Below are positions 11,815 through 23,319 of a stretch of DNA of 64,000 bases, one piece after another. The notes under the pieces were generated by a model, which worked only from the letters and a program-made list of their open reading frames with translations, was not told the DNA's origin and made no database searches. The first letter of the stretch is position 1. Each line of letters begins with the position of its first letter. Made by a program: the position numbers and the translations under genes. This DNA is from Lithospermum erythrorhizon (Eukaryota; Streptophyta; Magnoliopsida; Boraginales; Boraginaceae). The stretch covers positions 774,916-838,915 of the forward strand of contig JADFUC010000040.1 in the NCBI GenBank assembly GCA_019722365.1, given 5' to 3'.

Positions 11815-12370
11815 GATGAAAAGCACACAAATACCTCCTCCTCCCTTTCACCTCTCAATCCCCCTTCTTCTCCAAATCACCTCCTCCACCCACCGCCCCC
11901 CCACCCCTCACTACTCCCTACCCTACCTCACCATCCACGCCCTTACCATGCCCCTATCTACTCCCATCGCCCCATCACCCTCCCCACCCCTACCGGCCCA
12001 TTTGACCCTACCCACCACCAATGCCCCACCCTCACTCTATCGCTTCCCTACTACAATGAACGCCACTCACCCCACCACCACCACCACCACACCAAATATT
12101 AAAAACCACCACTAACATGTGGGTCAACACCAAACACCACCACCACCTCACCCATCCGCCACCAAAAACATACCCCTTTCACCAAAGCACCACTTAGATT
12201 GGTGTTTCTTAGTGTGTTTTGGTGTATCTCTACCTCAAACACCAACATCACCACCACCTCACCATAATCATCACAATAGGGTCCCCCCCCCCAATTAAAA
12301 ATAACCCTATCCCCAATTAAAAAAAGAATCCTACACCCACCCCCAATTAAAAAGAAGCAGCATTTGGTGA
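11815..12370. repeat. low-complexity CCA/CCC-rich tract
   Basis: Plus-strand runs of CCACCACC, CCTCCTCC and CCCC dominate from about 11825 to 12350. The overlapping open frames of 114-128 codons exist because the C-rich sequence lacks stop codons. They translate to Pro/His/Thr-rich noise and I do not treat them as genes. Confidence 0.6.
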
Positions 12371-12388
12371 GTACCCAATTTAGGGTTC

Positions 12389-12700
12389 TTAATGTGAGTA
12401 GTGGGTTCTCGATTTCAAAGCGGGTAATGGAAGGTAGATTCCGAAAACTCGCTTCGAGTACGAAAAGGGATCGGGTTGTGGATCGCAGCCGCGCTGATAA
12501 ATCGTAAATTCCGCAGGGTGTGGGTCGCGGCTGGGGCGGTCAAGCCGCTGGCCGCGCCGCGCGGCTGGTATGTAATAGCCATGCTGCTGGCAATCAGGTG
12601 GCAAGTAGGGTGCTGGTCGCAGCTGACAAGTGCCGAGCTGGACAAGGATTGGGAGGAAGAAAAGGAGAAAGAGGAAACGAAAAATAAGAAAGTTAAGCAC
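12389..12700 (-). other. GC-rich open frame resembling a secreted peptide, no ATG
   Basis: The minus-strand frame gives about 103 residues: a hydrophobic start (LNFLIFRFLFLLFFLPILV) that looks like a signal peptide, then QLRPAPYLPPDCQQHGYY, and a Pro/Arg-rich tail with GCDPQP and one more cysteine. The frame opens with GTG. An ATG lies slightly upstream but is followed two codons later by a TAA. The region is clearly GC-richer than its surroundings, and the signal-like start plus codon texture favour the minus strand over the overlapping plus frame (12476-12706). It may be a decayed or frameshifted small secreted protein gene. I cannot name a family. Confidence 0.3.
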
Positions 12701-13144
12701 GAGTGATTTTTATCTTTTCATAAAAGTTGTGCCATTTAAGACAAAAAATTCTCAAAGAAATACAAATTAATAACTTCGATTAAAGGGGGCCATTCTCGAA
12801 AATTTCTTTAAGAAGACCACTCTCTACTATACAATACTCCTCCGCAAGGGAAGGAGCTATATAAAATATTTTCAAGATATTCAATTTATAAGAAAAGCAT
12901 TTTTTTACCGTTCAAGGACTAGCTATTGGTTCAATTGCTCATGACAATGACAAAACCTCTTAAATTGGTATTGAAGGAACGAAAGAATGAATGCTTCTTT
13001 GGTCATCCAAGGAAATTATATTTTTCTTAAAACTTGGTATTAAAAAATTATGAATATTTTGAACTTTTGTCAGGTGATATATATGACATTATGAGTTTGT
13101 GACAATCTGTACTTTGTACTGCACGATGGAAATTAGTAGTGAAA

Positions 13145-13152
13145 GTATATTC
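13145..13152. promoter_or_regulatory. P1BS element (PHR1-binding site) upstream of the IPS1-like RNA
   Basis: GTATATTC matches the palindromic PHR1 binding site GNATATNC. It lies about 290 bp upstream of the TATA box of the IPS1-like transcript. Family members are switched on by PHR1 under phosphate starvation through this element. A one-mismatch copy (CTATATGC) lies near 13243. Confidence 0.5.
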
Positions 13153-13436
13153 AACAAAGTATAAGTTGAAAAAATTAAAAAGAACAGAAAAATGAAATAG
13201 GATCTACTGTATGTGAATCTGTGATGTGGAGGAGTGGGTATGCTATATGCCCTGGAAGATGCTAAGCTGCCACCCTTTTTCTTCCCCTTTAACTAAAAGT
13301 CAATGCACACTAGCTAATTAAGTCACCTCACTCTTTATGGCCCTCATGAGTCATGACTATTGATCACCTCCCTTGTAAACATCCCAACCCTGCTTCTTGA
13401 TCAAACCCTCTCAGCTTTATTTCCACCTTCTCTTAT

Positions 13437-13443
13437 TATATAG
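13437..13443 (+). promoter_or_regulatory. TATA box of the IPS1-like RNA
   Basis: TATATAG at this position would place transcription start near 13468-13475, just before the stem-loop and the short reading frames of the non-coding RNA. It is the only good TATA motif in the 200 bp before the mimic site. Confidence 0.5.
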
Positions 13444-13480
13444 AAAATATCATGATCGATCCTGCAAGGCTTCGCGCTCG

Positions 13481-13520
13481 GATGCAACCACCCTCGACTT
13501 TCATGGAGGGTGATTGCATC
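13481..13520 (+). other. stem-loop at the 5' end of the IPS1-like RNA
   Basis: Bases 13481-13495 (GATGCAACCACCCTC) pair with 13506-13520 (GAGGGTGATTGCATC): 15 positions with one mismatch and a 10-base loop. The stem continues imperfectly outward (CGCGCTC near 13473 against GCACGAG near 13524). The hairpin coincides with a 13-codon frame starting at ATG 13482 (MQPPSTFMEGDCI, stop TAG at 13521). Confidence 0.6.
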
Positions 13521-13587
13521 TAGCACGAGTCCTCCGTGACATGACGGTCTCCGGTGGATGAATTGAAGCAATACTCAGAGTCGATCC

Positions 13588-13719
13588 ATGCATCGTATGA
13601 TCTTCTCCGATGGCAAAGACCACCATAACAAAGGTGTTTCTTTCTCAAAGGGCAACTCCTATCCTTTGGCATTCCTACGTTTATTTTCTTTGAACAATCT
13701 CAAGGGTGAGGCAGATTAA
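13588..13719 (+). CDS. short reading frame of 43 codons overlapping the miR399 mimic
   Basis: From ATG 13588 the frame runs 43 codons to TAA at 13717-13719 and passes straight through the mimic site, which it reads as KGNSYPLAF. The peptide starts MHRMIFSDGKDHHNKG. Related RNAs carry short ORFs of unproved function. Translation here would load ribosomes across the miR399 site. No domain is recognisable, and chance is possible at this length. Confidence 0.25.
   Translation: MHRMIFSDGKDHHNKGVSFSKGNSYPLAFLRLFSLNNLKGEAD
13650..13671 (+). promoter_or_regulatory. miR399 target-mimic site with 3-nt bulge
   Basis: The site reads GGGCAACTC, then CTA, then TCCTTTGGCA. The outer blocks are complementary to miR399 positions 11-19 and 1-10 (form UGCCAAAGGAGAGUUGCCCUG, written from memory), and A13649 pairs with position 20. 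The CTA loop falls exactly between positions 10 and 11, as in Arabidopsis IPS1, which blocks slicing. The complement is not a MIR399 gene, because the extra three bases break the mature sequence and no partner arm lies nearby. Confidence 0.9.
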
Positions 13720-13935
13720 TAATGTAATAATCTATGCTTCTTTCTTAATTAGTAATAGTAGTTAATTAGTTTCAATTCAAGTTAAAATGTACCTGGATAA
13801 TTTGAAATGCATTATTATGTACTAATTCTATTCAATAATGCTCTGTGTGGCAGACTATCTAGCAGCCACTCCATATTTAGCAGTTACATTTGTGTTGTTG
13901 GTCCATTATACCAAATAAATAATTTTGTGTTTATT

Positions 13936-15716
13936 TTATATTCAAGCTAGCATGTCTTATCTTTAGCTTTTTCTTGTTCCTCCAATAAAGAAATGCACGG
14001 TAGTGGTGATATTCTAGTAAATAGGTGAATTAAGTTGATATCCTCAAATTCTATGTTAAATATCCATCGGATTGTTGTGTTTTAATATCATCATTTTAGG
14101 TTTTCAACTAAATAATTCAATATATTTAAATAACTATTATGCTGCCATTGTATTTTTAACATATGAACATAATTTATTTAATTTTAATAAATATATTATA
14201 ACATAATTTACTTTCATAACCATAGACTCTTTTGGTGTGCCAGTTTTTCAAGCTTAGTTTGGGATAGTTATTATATGATGAATATATTAATCCGATCTAA
14301 ATCAAGTGGTACTTGCATCCTTTCATACCAAAAAGAATACGAGACGATTGCAATATCAAGCATACGTAATTCTCGAGCATCTTTTTCCCACTATGATTTT
14401 TGTGTCATCATATGAGCAATTGGTGTGGAAATCGTATATATAGATATATTAATAAACATTAATGCAAGTCAGATTATTAATGAATCAGAACTGCCCTTTC
14501 AGATATCTTTCTTTTCCTAATAAAGATTGTTTTAAGATAATAAATTAATATGACTAAATAGAGAGTTGGAGAACTCAAGGGATAATATAAATAGTTTTTC
14601 GTCCGTTTCATTTGATTGACTTACTTTATCCGAAAACGTGCAATAATAATGATATGTCTCTTTAATTATTTTTAACCAATTTTTTCATCTATACCCGAAT
14701 ATTATAAGGGAGATTATTCACACATGTTAAAAGTGTTGGAACAATTTTGTATAAACGTTTTCCATGTTAATAACAATTTTGGCATTGATCTTTTCCCATT
14801 ACCTAGGGATTTGTTTTCAATTTTTTATTATTAAATCATATAGTTTTATTTTAGAAAAGCAAAAAAGTATTAATCAATTTTTGCGATTTGGATTTCAACG
14901 TAATTCGGGATTATTCAATTTTTTGTTTAAATCATTAATTCGTTATATAGTTTCTACAAAATACAAGTTAAATAAGAAGTATCGAATGTTAAAATTAATC
15001 AATATTTTGTTGTTTGTTACAAATAAAAATTCAATTTAAAGAATATCCAAAACATGATATTCAAACATCATGATGAGTTTCATCAACTTCAGCTTAAAGT
15101 CAATATATAGCTTCCCTAATGTTTATATATAAGTAGTCACGTTCAATTCGTATACACATTAATGAGTTGTGAGTTTTGAAATCAATATATTAACCACAAA
15201 ACAATAAACTTTATGAGATAAATATAAGTTAAAATTCGTTATTAAATTCTATGGGAATCGAACCTAAGACCTTTTGAATAGAGTCTGGGTACCATTGGGT
15301 TACGAATGATCATTGGATCATCACTTTTTAATTTAATATCTAATATTCAATAAGGTCAATTTAATGATACAATGATTAAAATTTAAATAAACAAAATGTA
15401 AGCATCATATACGGAGTATAATATATGCTATTACCAAAACTTTGACTATCAGATTGCCACTAATTTCATTAAATGTGATAGAGTACATACATTTTCCAAT
15501 TTCAAGATTTCGATTCTAGCTGTTAGCATGAAATCCTCAAGAAATGAGGACACAATTAATTGAAGATTTTATGCCATAGAGCAAACATCGGAGGCTCCAA
15601 TTTTGTCGTCCTCTAGATTCTGGTGATGATGGTACCTTGACAGAAATATTTGCATAAATCATACATTCAAATCAAATCACATGTATTACTTACCCGTAAT
15701 AACAGTCTCAAATACC
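13936..15716. other. intergenic, AT-rich
   Basis: No gene is seen. The sequence is AT-rich with short open frames of biased composition (for example 14764-15039, rich in Leu/Ile/Lys/Phe). An ACGGAGTATAA motif near 15412 is a typical end fragment of Stowaway-type elements. Confidence 0.5.
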
Positions 15717-15847
15717 GTATATATGTATACACCCATCATCAAGAACCCTGGAGATATATACAAGTATATCAAAACTTGGTAAAAAACACAAAATAAACCT
15801 CTTGGCTAATTATTTGTTAAAGATTGGTTCTTCGTTTTAAAGAAAAA

Positions 15848-17224
15848 ATGAAAACATTATTGAGTATTGCCAATGTCCTATTGGCATCATCAATTTTATT
15901 TCTTTCTGCTAATGTTCATGCAAAATTCAACCCCGGACCATGGAAAAATGCTCATGCCACCTTCTACGGTGAACGTGATGGAACAGGATCAACCGGTACA
16001 TGTTTCTAAAGTTACACATCTTCTAATTTTAGTATAAGTTTACATTTATTTTAGGAAAGTAGGAACGAATTTACATGGTATTCACTAGATAGTCCAAAAA
16101 AATTTAAAAAATCTCTTCCATTTGAGTCTTGAATTGGAATTTTCTTAGGCTAAAGCTAAGCCACATTTAAGTTTAGGCATTTGCCGCAAATATTTGAATT
16201 ATTTTTATCATTTTTCCTTGGGATTTATGATTTTTTCTCTCACTTTATTATATGTTACACTTCTTACACCGTTACACGTACAATAAATATAACTTTTAAA
16301 ATTACATAACATATATTAATAAATCTAATATAAGCACAATATATAACAAGAGTTTAATCAAAAGGGGATAAGTGATAACCATTATCATTGAAAAGACTTT
16401 AGTAGTAATTGATTGAGATCATTATACAAATAGTCGTTGACGTTTATGCTAAAAACCACCATTAATTTGCATTAACTTAAAATTCTAAGAGTAATAAAAT
16501 CACAATGCCTATATAAATCACTAGTATTAAAATGAAGAAAAAAAAAACGTTGAACACCAAAATCTCGACTTTTTCTTGGAATCCAGGTGGAGCTTGTGGT
16601 TACGCAGACGTACGAAGGGAAGGCTTCGGCATTATGACAACGGCATTAAGCACCGTATTATTCAAGGATGGAGCAACATGTGGAGCATGCTACGAAATAA
16701 AATGCGATCCAAGAGGTACAAAATGGTGCAAAATTGGAAACAAATCAATACACGTTACAGCAACGAACTTGTGCCCCCCGAATCCTGCTCAACCGAGCGA
16801 TAATGGGGGCTGGTGCAATGTTCCTCGTGAACATTTCGATTTGTCCCAACCTGCATTCCTCCAGATGGCCGAGTACCAGGCCGGGATTGTCCCCGTCACC
16901 TATCGTAGAGTGCCCTGCCCAAGAACCGGAGGAATCGCCTTCACGATTGAAGGGAATCCTCATTTTTACCTTATCAAAGTAACGAATGTCGGAGGGGCTG
17001 GTGATGTTGTGGGGTTGGAGGTAAGTGGGGGTAAGAAGTTGCCGTGGACGAAGTTGAAGAGGAATTGGGGACAGAAATGGGAGTTGTCTAATGCTATGTT
17101 GGTTGGACAGAGTTTGAGTTTTAGAGTATCTACTAGTGATGCTCAGTCTGTGACATTAAAAGGTGTCACAAATGCAGATTGGAAATTTGGACAGACTTAT
17201 AAAGGCAGGGGCAACTCTGTTTGA
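15848..17224 (+). CDS. alpha-expansin
   Basis: Expansins loosen cell walls non-hydrolytically at acid pH. Two exons, 15848-15995 and 16587-17224, joined across a GT-AG intron of 591 bp, encode 261 residues. The protein has a signal peptide (MKTLLSIANVLLASSILFL, then SANVHA) and the six-cysteine double-psi barrel domain (HATFYGE, GGACGYADV, GATCGACYEIKC). It has the alpha-type insertion WCNVPREHFDLSQP with the HFD motif, then VPVTYRRVPC, and a C-terminal CBM63 domain (NVGGAGDV, LPWTKLKRNWGQKW, WKFGQTYKGR). I chose the ATG at 15848 rather than the upstream one at 15824 because it starts the signal peptide directly. Compared with the usual [13 protein letters not shown] loop it reads DGTGSTGGACGYAD, so it is a divergent family member. 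TATA-like sequence lies near 15717. Confidence 0.92.
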
Positions 17225-20200
17225 AAAATCAAGAATACATAACCAAACATGCATGTTTCAAAATTGATTGTTATTCATGGAAAAGTTGCATGGGGCCATG
17301 CCGTACTTCTACAATTTTATGACAAGTTTTATTGTTTTACTTTTGGCTATAGATTATCCTTTTCTGAAAGTTACCATTCATTAAATTTTTTTTCCCATTA
17401 ATAATTCATTAATGATTAAAATACAAATTATATTATTATATAATATTTTTTTTTCCTTGTTTTGGCACATTTTAAGTAATACTACGTACATATCATTCTC
17501 AAATTTTTTTTTATTAATGCCAATTATATGTGTTCTCCTTATTTTTAACTTTTACGTAATCACTCAACTTGCTCAACGAATTTTGATACACGCTCTAATT
17601 ATGCATAAAATACTTCGATATTAATCTTTTTTAAAAATTTTTCAATTACGTCATCTTAACATAAATTTTAACGACAAGCAGATACTTTACATTAAAATTG
17701 ATATTTATAAAAAATTAACGAACCGTATCATTAAAAACATACCACATAATCAAGGCTCCATATTCCTTATCTAAACAGAGTCAACTAGTCAAGGCCTCAA
17801 AGGCTCCTTGACTACTACCCTCTATCTCTATGGGCTATGGTATTTAGATATTTAGGCCGGTTAGCCCCTAGTAGATTGGCCTGATGGACCTTCCAAAATG
17901 TGGCCCATTTGGGAAATTCATATATAACCATATTACTGGACTTTACCATCTAATTTTCAAATATTCACTATAATTCATGTTAATGGATATTTTTTTTTCG
18001 ATATTAAAGTTTGATCATCAAGTATATTTAATTAGTCTAATACTTATATAAAAGTGATCTATTTTTCTTTTAATTTCTTATTGTATAATTAAAAAAAAAT
18101 TCATGTTTAAGGCTTCGTATCAAAAAATGGAATCATAAATTAAAACGAATTGAAGTCAGTAGTGAATGTGTAACTCCATCTTTCTCTACACCAATGTGAT
18201 GGTTTTGGCGGAATTCTTTTCTCTCCACTTGGCGAAGCGAATCAAGTTAATTGAAATTTCAGAGCATCTTAACTGTATAAAAATGACCCCATTTTTAACA
18301 TTTGTCGATTGGATCTTGACATATATCCCCCCACTTTATCATATTGATGTAAACTTGTAAAGTCAATCCATTGATCCATAGTACTATAGTCACATGTCCA
18401 GTTCCACTAATGAGCAACATAATCATAAAAAATCATTGATTTATATGAATCACCATCCATTACCTTTGTACATTTATGATATATATCCTCAGCAACTAGA
18501 TAAAATGTGGTCAATACTAGCTGAACGAAAAAACGATTGATTTGAGATTCCATATCCATAAGGCAATCAACAAGACGATTAATTAGGTTATAGAAGACAC
18601 ATATCATATGCGCACTCATTATTATTATGTTTCTTATTGTGCCACATGTGACGTGGGATTTATATGCTAATTAGTTAGGAAAAGACTAGATTGAGAAGAT
18701 ATAGGTAGTTTCAATGGAATAATATCTTATAAACAAATGTTAGTTTATTAAAGACTGTCTTGAATTCAAATCATGTCAGAATTAAGTTGAAATAGATACG
18801 TTCATGGTGTTACGAGAAATGAGTGAACGTCTAAAAGCATTCTGGCTCGATCTCGAAAGATTCAAATTTCTAAAATACCACTCAATATCGGCTTGGCTTA
18901 AATCAAACGTAGAAATGGAACGCTAGTGCGGTGTTCGACTTAATCGAGCCAAACCATTCTAAAAAGGTTCGACTTCGTTGTTAACACATCCCAAATATAA
19001 TTAACCCCCTAACTCCAAAATAAGTTGAATCTATTAGGCCCCTTACTTTTAAATTCTTAAGCTCTTCCTCCCCTTTTTAGATTTTTACTACATTTAGGAT
19101 TTTCTCGAGACTCCAATCTCTCATTTGCCTTCGGCCAAGCTATACTAAGGCTTCATTATTCTCTATTCGCTCTCGTCAAGCCATTACTCGCAACCTACCC
19201 TCTCAACTTTTGCTATTTAGTTCCTTCTCGGCCATTACTCTCTCTCTCTCGTGGTTCTTTATATGTGATATCAAGCACGCCTCAAATAATGCTTCACTAA
19301 TGGAAGGTGAAATCTCATTTTTTTTACTTTTTAAGTTTTACTTGTGATAACTTAATATTGTTTCAATTTTTGTCAGTATGTTGGTTTTGTAAATGATTTA
19401 ACTTCGATTTATATTGACTTTTGGTGTTGACTTTTCAAAACTTTGAGAAATGTTACGATTTTGGATCGTATGTTGTTATTTTATGCTTTAATTGCTTTCA
19501 TTTATGTTGTTATTTGTTTTCGTGTCGTTTAGATTTAGCTCAATTTTTAAATATTGATTTAAGTTTTGATTTTGTGCGCACGTTGTTACTTTTCTAATTA
19601 TTTAATTTACGCTGCTTTTATTTTATTTTGTTTTCATTTCACATTTAGGTTTGACTTTTAGGTTTAACTTTTGATTTAGTTTCGATTTTTGTTTATGGTT
19701 AGGTTTTTGACATGAATAGTTTTTGTTAGTTAATTAATTGATTTAATTGAAAAAATATGAAGTTTGATTATTGTAGGTTAATTGATTTAGGATTTCGATT
19801 TGGGGATTTATGTTAGGCAGTTAGGATTTCTAATTTGTTGTTGATTTAGGGTTTCAATTTGGGGATTTAAAATGAAACTTGAAATAAAATATGTAATTAA
19901 CTTTATAAACTTTATAATGAGAAAATTTTAATTTTCATTGTAATAAAGCCAAACCTCAATATACGTAAGATATTTCATCTTTGCTCAATCTTTCGTAAAA
20001 CCTTCCTCTCAATCTTTATAACCCCATCTGAATAATGATATGGAAGAGCGATTTCAGCCTGATTCATATTTCGTGGGATAAGGACAAAAGACAATAATGA
20101 TGTGGGATGGCTGAGCTGGAGTTGAATTTAGTTGAGAGAGTTATGAGTTGTCTCCCTGCTACACCTCAAGCTACTCCTACTACACCTCCTACCCCTGCTC

Positions 20201-23200
20201 GGGAGCATGGTTTGGGATCATATGGAACCTATTGTCCTTCCTAGTGGTAAGAAAAAGAATAAGTGCACCATTGTAAAAAGAATTCTCGGAATCATATGCA
20301 GCCATGGCATGTCGGACTTTTGCTGGACGAATGTTTTATTTGAGCCTAATGTGTAAGTAACTTAATATTCGTATTTTGGCATTTGAATTTGAGAATGTAA
20401 TAACTTTAGTATTACCATTTTGTCATTTTTTGGAATTCTTTTAGAACTGTTATTTTGGTCATGAAGTGTCATCTACTTATGTTTTTGCAAAATTCAAATT
20501 TAAGTCTTAATACCGCAACCCTTTCTGAATCTGCCTTTCCGAAAATTGAATCGGGAATAACCTAACATTTAAACTCAAATTAAACCTCGAATAACATTTT
20601 CAGAGTGTTCTAAGTTTTAATCGAGCCAACGCACGGTTCTATTTTATAATCAATCCCAACTCGAACCCACCACTATTCTAGCCGGCTGCTTACGTACCTC
20701 TAGTTACTCATTGATCGGATCAATTATTATAATGAACGTCTTACCATCAGCAACACTGACGGAGCCAACCTACTTTATTGGAAAACATGAAGGGTATTGG
20801 AAAATAATGTTGAATATGTGCATTAATTTATAGAAAAAATATACTTTATTAATCCGAAATAGGAAGGCATATCTTCGAGGAGAATCGTGTTGGTATAATA
20901 ATACAACACCACTGAGAATAATCTAAAATCCCAACCCGGCTGGTATTTATTAACTCCGACTTTAACTTATTGGTGAAATATACACAAAACTATTATCTTT
21001 AAACAATATACTCCTTATTAGAGTAGCTATAAAATTTGGATTAGTTATAGATAATAAAGTTGAAACATTTCCAAATAAAACGAATAGATAAAAATATATT
21101 GCACTCTGTGGTCCAGTGAAAGCTTATCTGCTTCTAATGGAAACTCCAAATCCTTCATAGTGTGAAATAGTATATAAATATTGAAAAAATGTTATTACAC
21201 TATACAGATGGTAGATGGTAGGACATGACTGTTGCAGCTAGTAGGTTACAAGTCAATTCCCAAAAATTACATACCTAAAAAAGTGGCATATCTTCGTCTG
21301 AACGAATCATATTTATTAATATGTTAATAATATAAAAACACGTTGATTTTATATATACTAGTAATAAAAAATACGTAATGCTGATGCGATATTTTATTAT
21401 ACGTAATTTCATTATTATAATTATAAAAAATGTGAACATAAAATTGTCGTAAAACAAAATTATTAACAAATATACTTTCATATTTTAAAGCAGCATTAAT
21501 TTTCTCGTGAAGATCGCCGATTTAGCCTCCAATTTTCATTTTTCCTCGCCAAGATCCTCGCTTTATAAGATCAGATTCTCGTGTATTATGCAAGACATGC
21601 TAGCTATATCAACACTTCAACACACGATGTACAATACTCTATTTTCATACTAAATTGAAAAAAATTATCCATCTTTTGTCTTTTATTTGTTAATTAAAGC
21701 TGATATCTTCTAATCCATCATCATCTCTTTTTAATAAGCATCAATTTACCTCTTATTTCTACTTTTGCTTACTATTTTTATTCTTTGGTTTACGACATAT
21801 CTTTTCGATTGTATCATTCTATTTATTATCTATAGCTAGTCACTCTCATACCTGCTTCAAATTATCATTGCCTCAACTAGCATGTTAAAGACAATACACT
21901 TTCGACATTTCAACAATTTTGTTACCTAAATTAAGAACTATTTATAGCTCAAAGAAAATAATATAAAAATCTATCATTGCTCTATTTCATCCATAATTAA
22001 TTGCGAACTCGCTTCAAAGATAAACGTGTGAGTTTTCTAAAGTTTTCATAATGATTTTACATTTGTCGAGTATTAGACTTCTCAATTATATCTTCAAATG
22101 TGAATTCTTTAGCTTTGTCCATTATGTTCAGTTTCTTTAACGTATTATTTACGCCTGATAGCTGATCGTGTATTTCCTACTTATTATTTTCAATTTACTT
22201 TACGTTATATTTCTCCTCAGAATATTCCATATACGTGGGTAAAACAAAGTTAAACAAATGTAAACTAATGTGATATCTAGTGAAAATTCAATAATGTAAA
22301 ATTTGTAATACATATCTACCTTGTATATATATTACTACCGCAGTGATCTACATCATTGTTTGAAATATAAAATTTAAAATAAAGAGTTTGCTCAAATTAT
22401 ACATATATAACATAATATAATATGAAAACTTTATATGTAATAATTGATATTATCTGTATTATTTAATTTTAATAAAAATAAACAAACCTAGTTTAGAAGG
22501 TAGGACCTATAATAATTTTATAAAAGTATACTAGATGAAATATGTATAATATATAATTAAATTATTGTAATAACATAAATCTAATAATAATAATTTAAAA
22601 ATAGCATTTAAGTTTTAAAAATAAAATAAAAATCAATATACATCAAGTCACATTATTTATAATTATTGGTTTCATATATATATTAGTAAATAAAATATAT
22701 ATCCCGATAAGCAAAATGTATATGCTATTGACATAAAAATTAAAGCATCATTATCTCTGGCCAATAAAAAGTCAATTTTGTACGTTAACTCACTGGGCTG
22801 ATAATCATGGGAAATTAAGAGCTCCTTTTCAAGAAATAAAACACGTCTTTTGAGTTTAAAATGAATCACATAGTTTCAAAACAATGACAATAATAAGCTA
22901 ATAAGATTTATTTAGAAAAATTATACGCATATGTTTACCTTATATTCTCAAAAAATTATAGTTTTAATAAGTGATTGGTATTTCTTTTAATATGCTGTAC
23001 AACCTCCATTAGCTAAATATCATTGCTTTCGATTTTTTATTAGTAGACCTCTATAAATTTGACTCCAATATTCTTTGACGCATAATTGATCAAGTTGTTA
23101 TAATTTCAGGAAAATTATTTTAAATAAAGAGATTTGACGCACGAAATCACGATACGATTTTTTCCCGTATAAATTCTTTCTATTTCATATAAAAAATATT

Positions 23201-23315
23201 AAGATAGTTACGATCATCTAAAGATATTTGTATATATTCACCGCCTAATACATACTACTTCCACAAGCATAACTATGATCATCTAAGTACATTAATGACC
23301 CTTATATCTTTGAGA
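17225..23315. other. long AT-rich intergenic region
   Basis: I see no supportable gene. Local features: a direct duplication near 19780-19860 (GATTTAGG, then TTTC, then ATTTGGGGATTTA, twice) and a short Pro/Thr-rich open stretch near 20110-20220 broken by stops. The open frames at 17412, 18166, 18407, 21275 and 22672 are short and of AT-driven composition. Parts may be old transposon remnants that I cannot classify. Confidence 0.45.
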
Positions 23316-23319
23316 AATC

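Larger units (their letters stand above)
13470..13935 (+). ncRNA. IPS1/At4/TPSI1-type RNA, target mimic of miR399
   Basis: This RNA family is induced by phosphate starvation and sequesters miR399, which otherwise silences PHO2, the ubiquitin-conjugating regulator of phosphate transport. The diagnostic site is at 13650-13671. It pairs with the miR399 5' half (TCCTTTGGCA) and 3' half (GGGCAACTC) but has three unpaired bases, CTA, opposite the cleavage position. Outside this short motif the family is poorly conserved, which fits the lack of any long reading frame. Start is inferred from the TATA box at 13437 and the end from an AATAAA near 13914; neither is exact. Two short reading frames (13482-13523 and 13588-13719) resemble the small ORFs known in TPSI1/Mt4. 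A P1BS element at 13145 supports phosphate control. The site is decisive; the transcript limits are inferred. Confidence 0.88.

Noticed and set aside
11729..12115. 114-128-codon frames rich in Pro/Thr/His
   Set aside because: They arise from a CCA/CCC low-complexity tract lacking stop codons; two overlapping frames are equally long and neither has conserved features.
13646..13675. MIR399 gene on the minus strand
   Set aside because: The complement resembles miR399 but has three extra bases in the centre and no second hairpin arm within 150 bp; the plus-strand decoy explains it fully.
15240..15310. tRNA-like sequence (GGGAATCGAACCTAAGACC...)
   Set aside because: It recalls a tRNA T-arm complement, but no acceptor stem or anticodon arm can be drawn; probably a repeat fragment.
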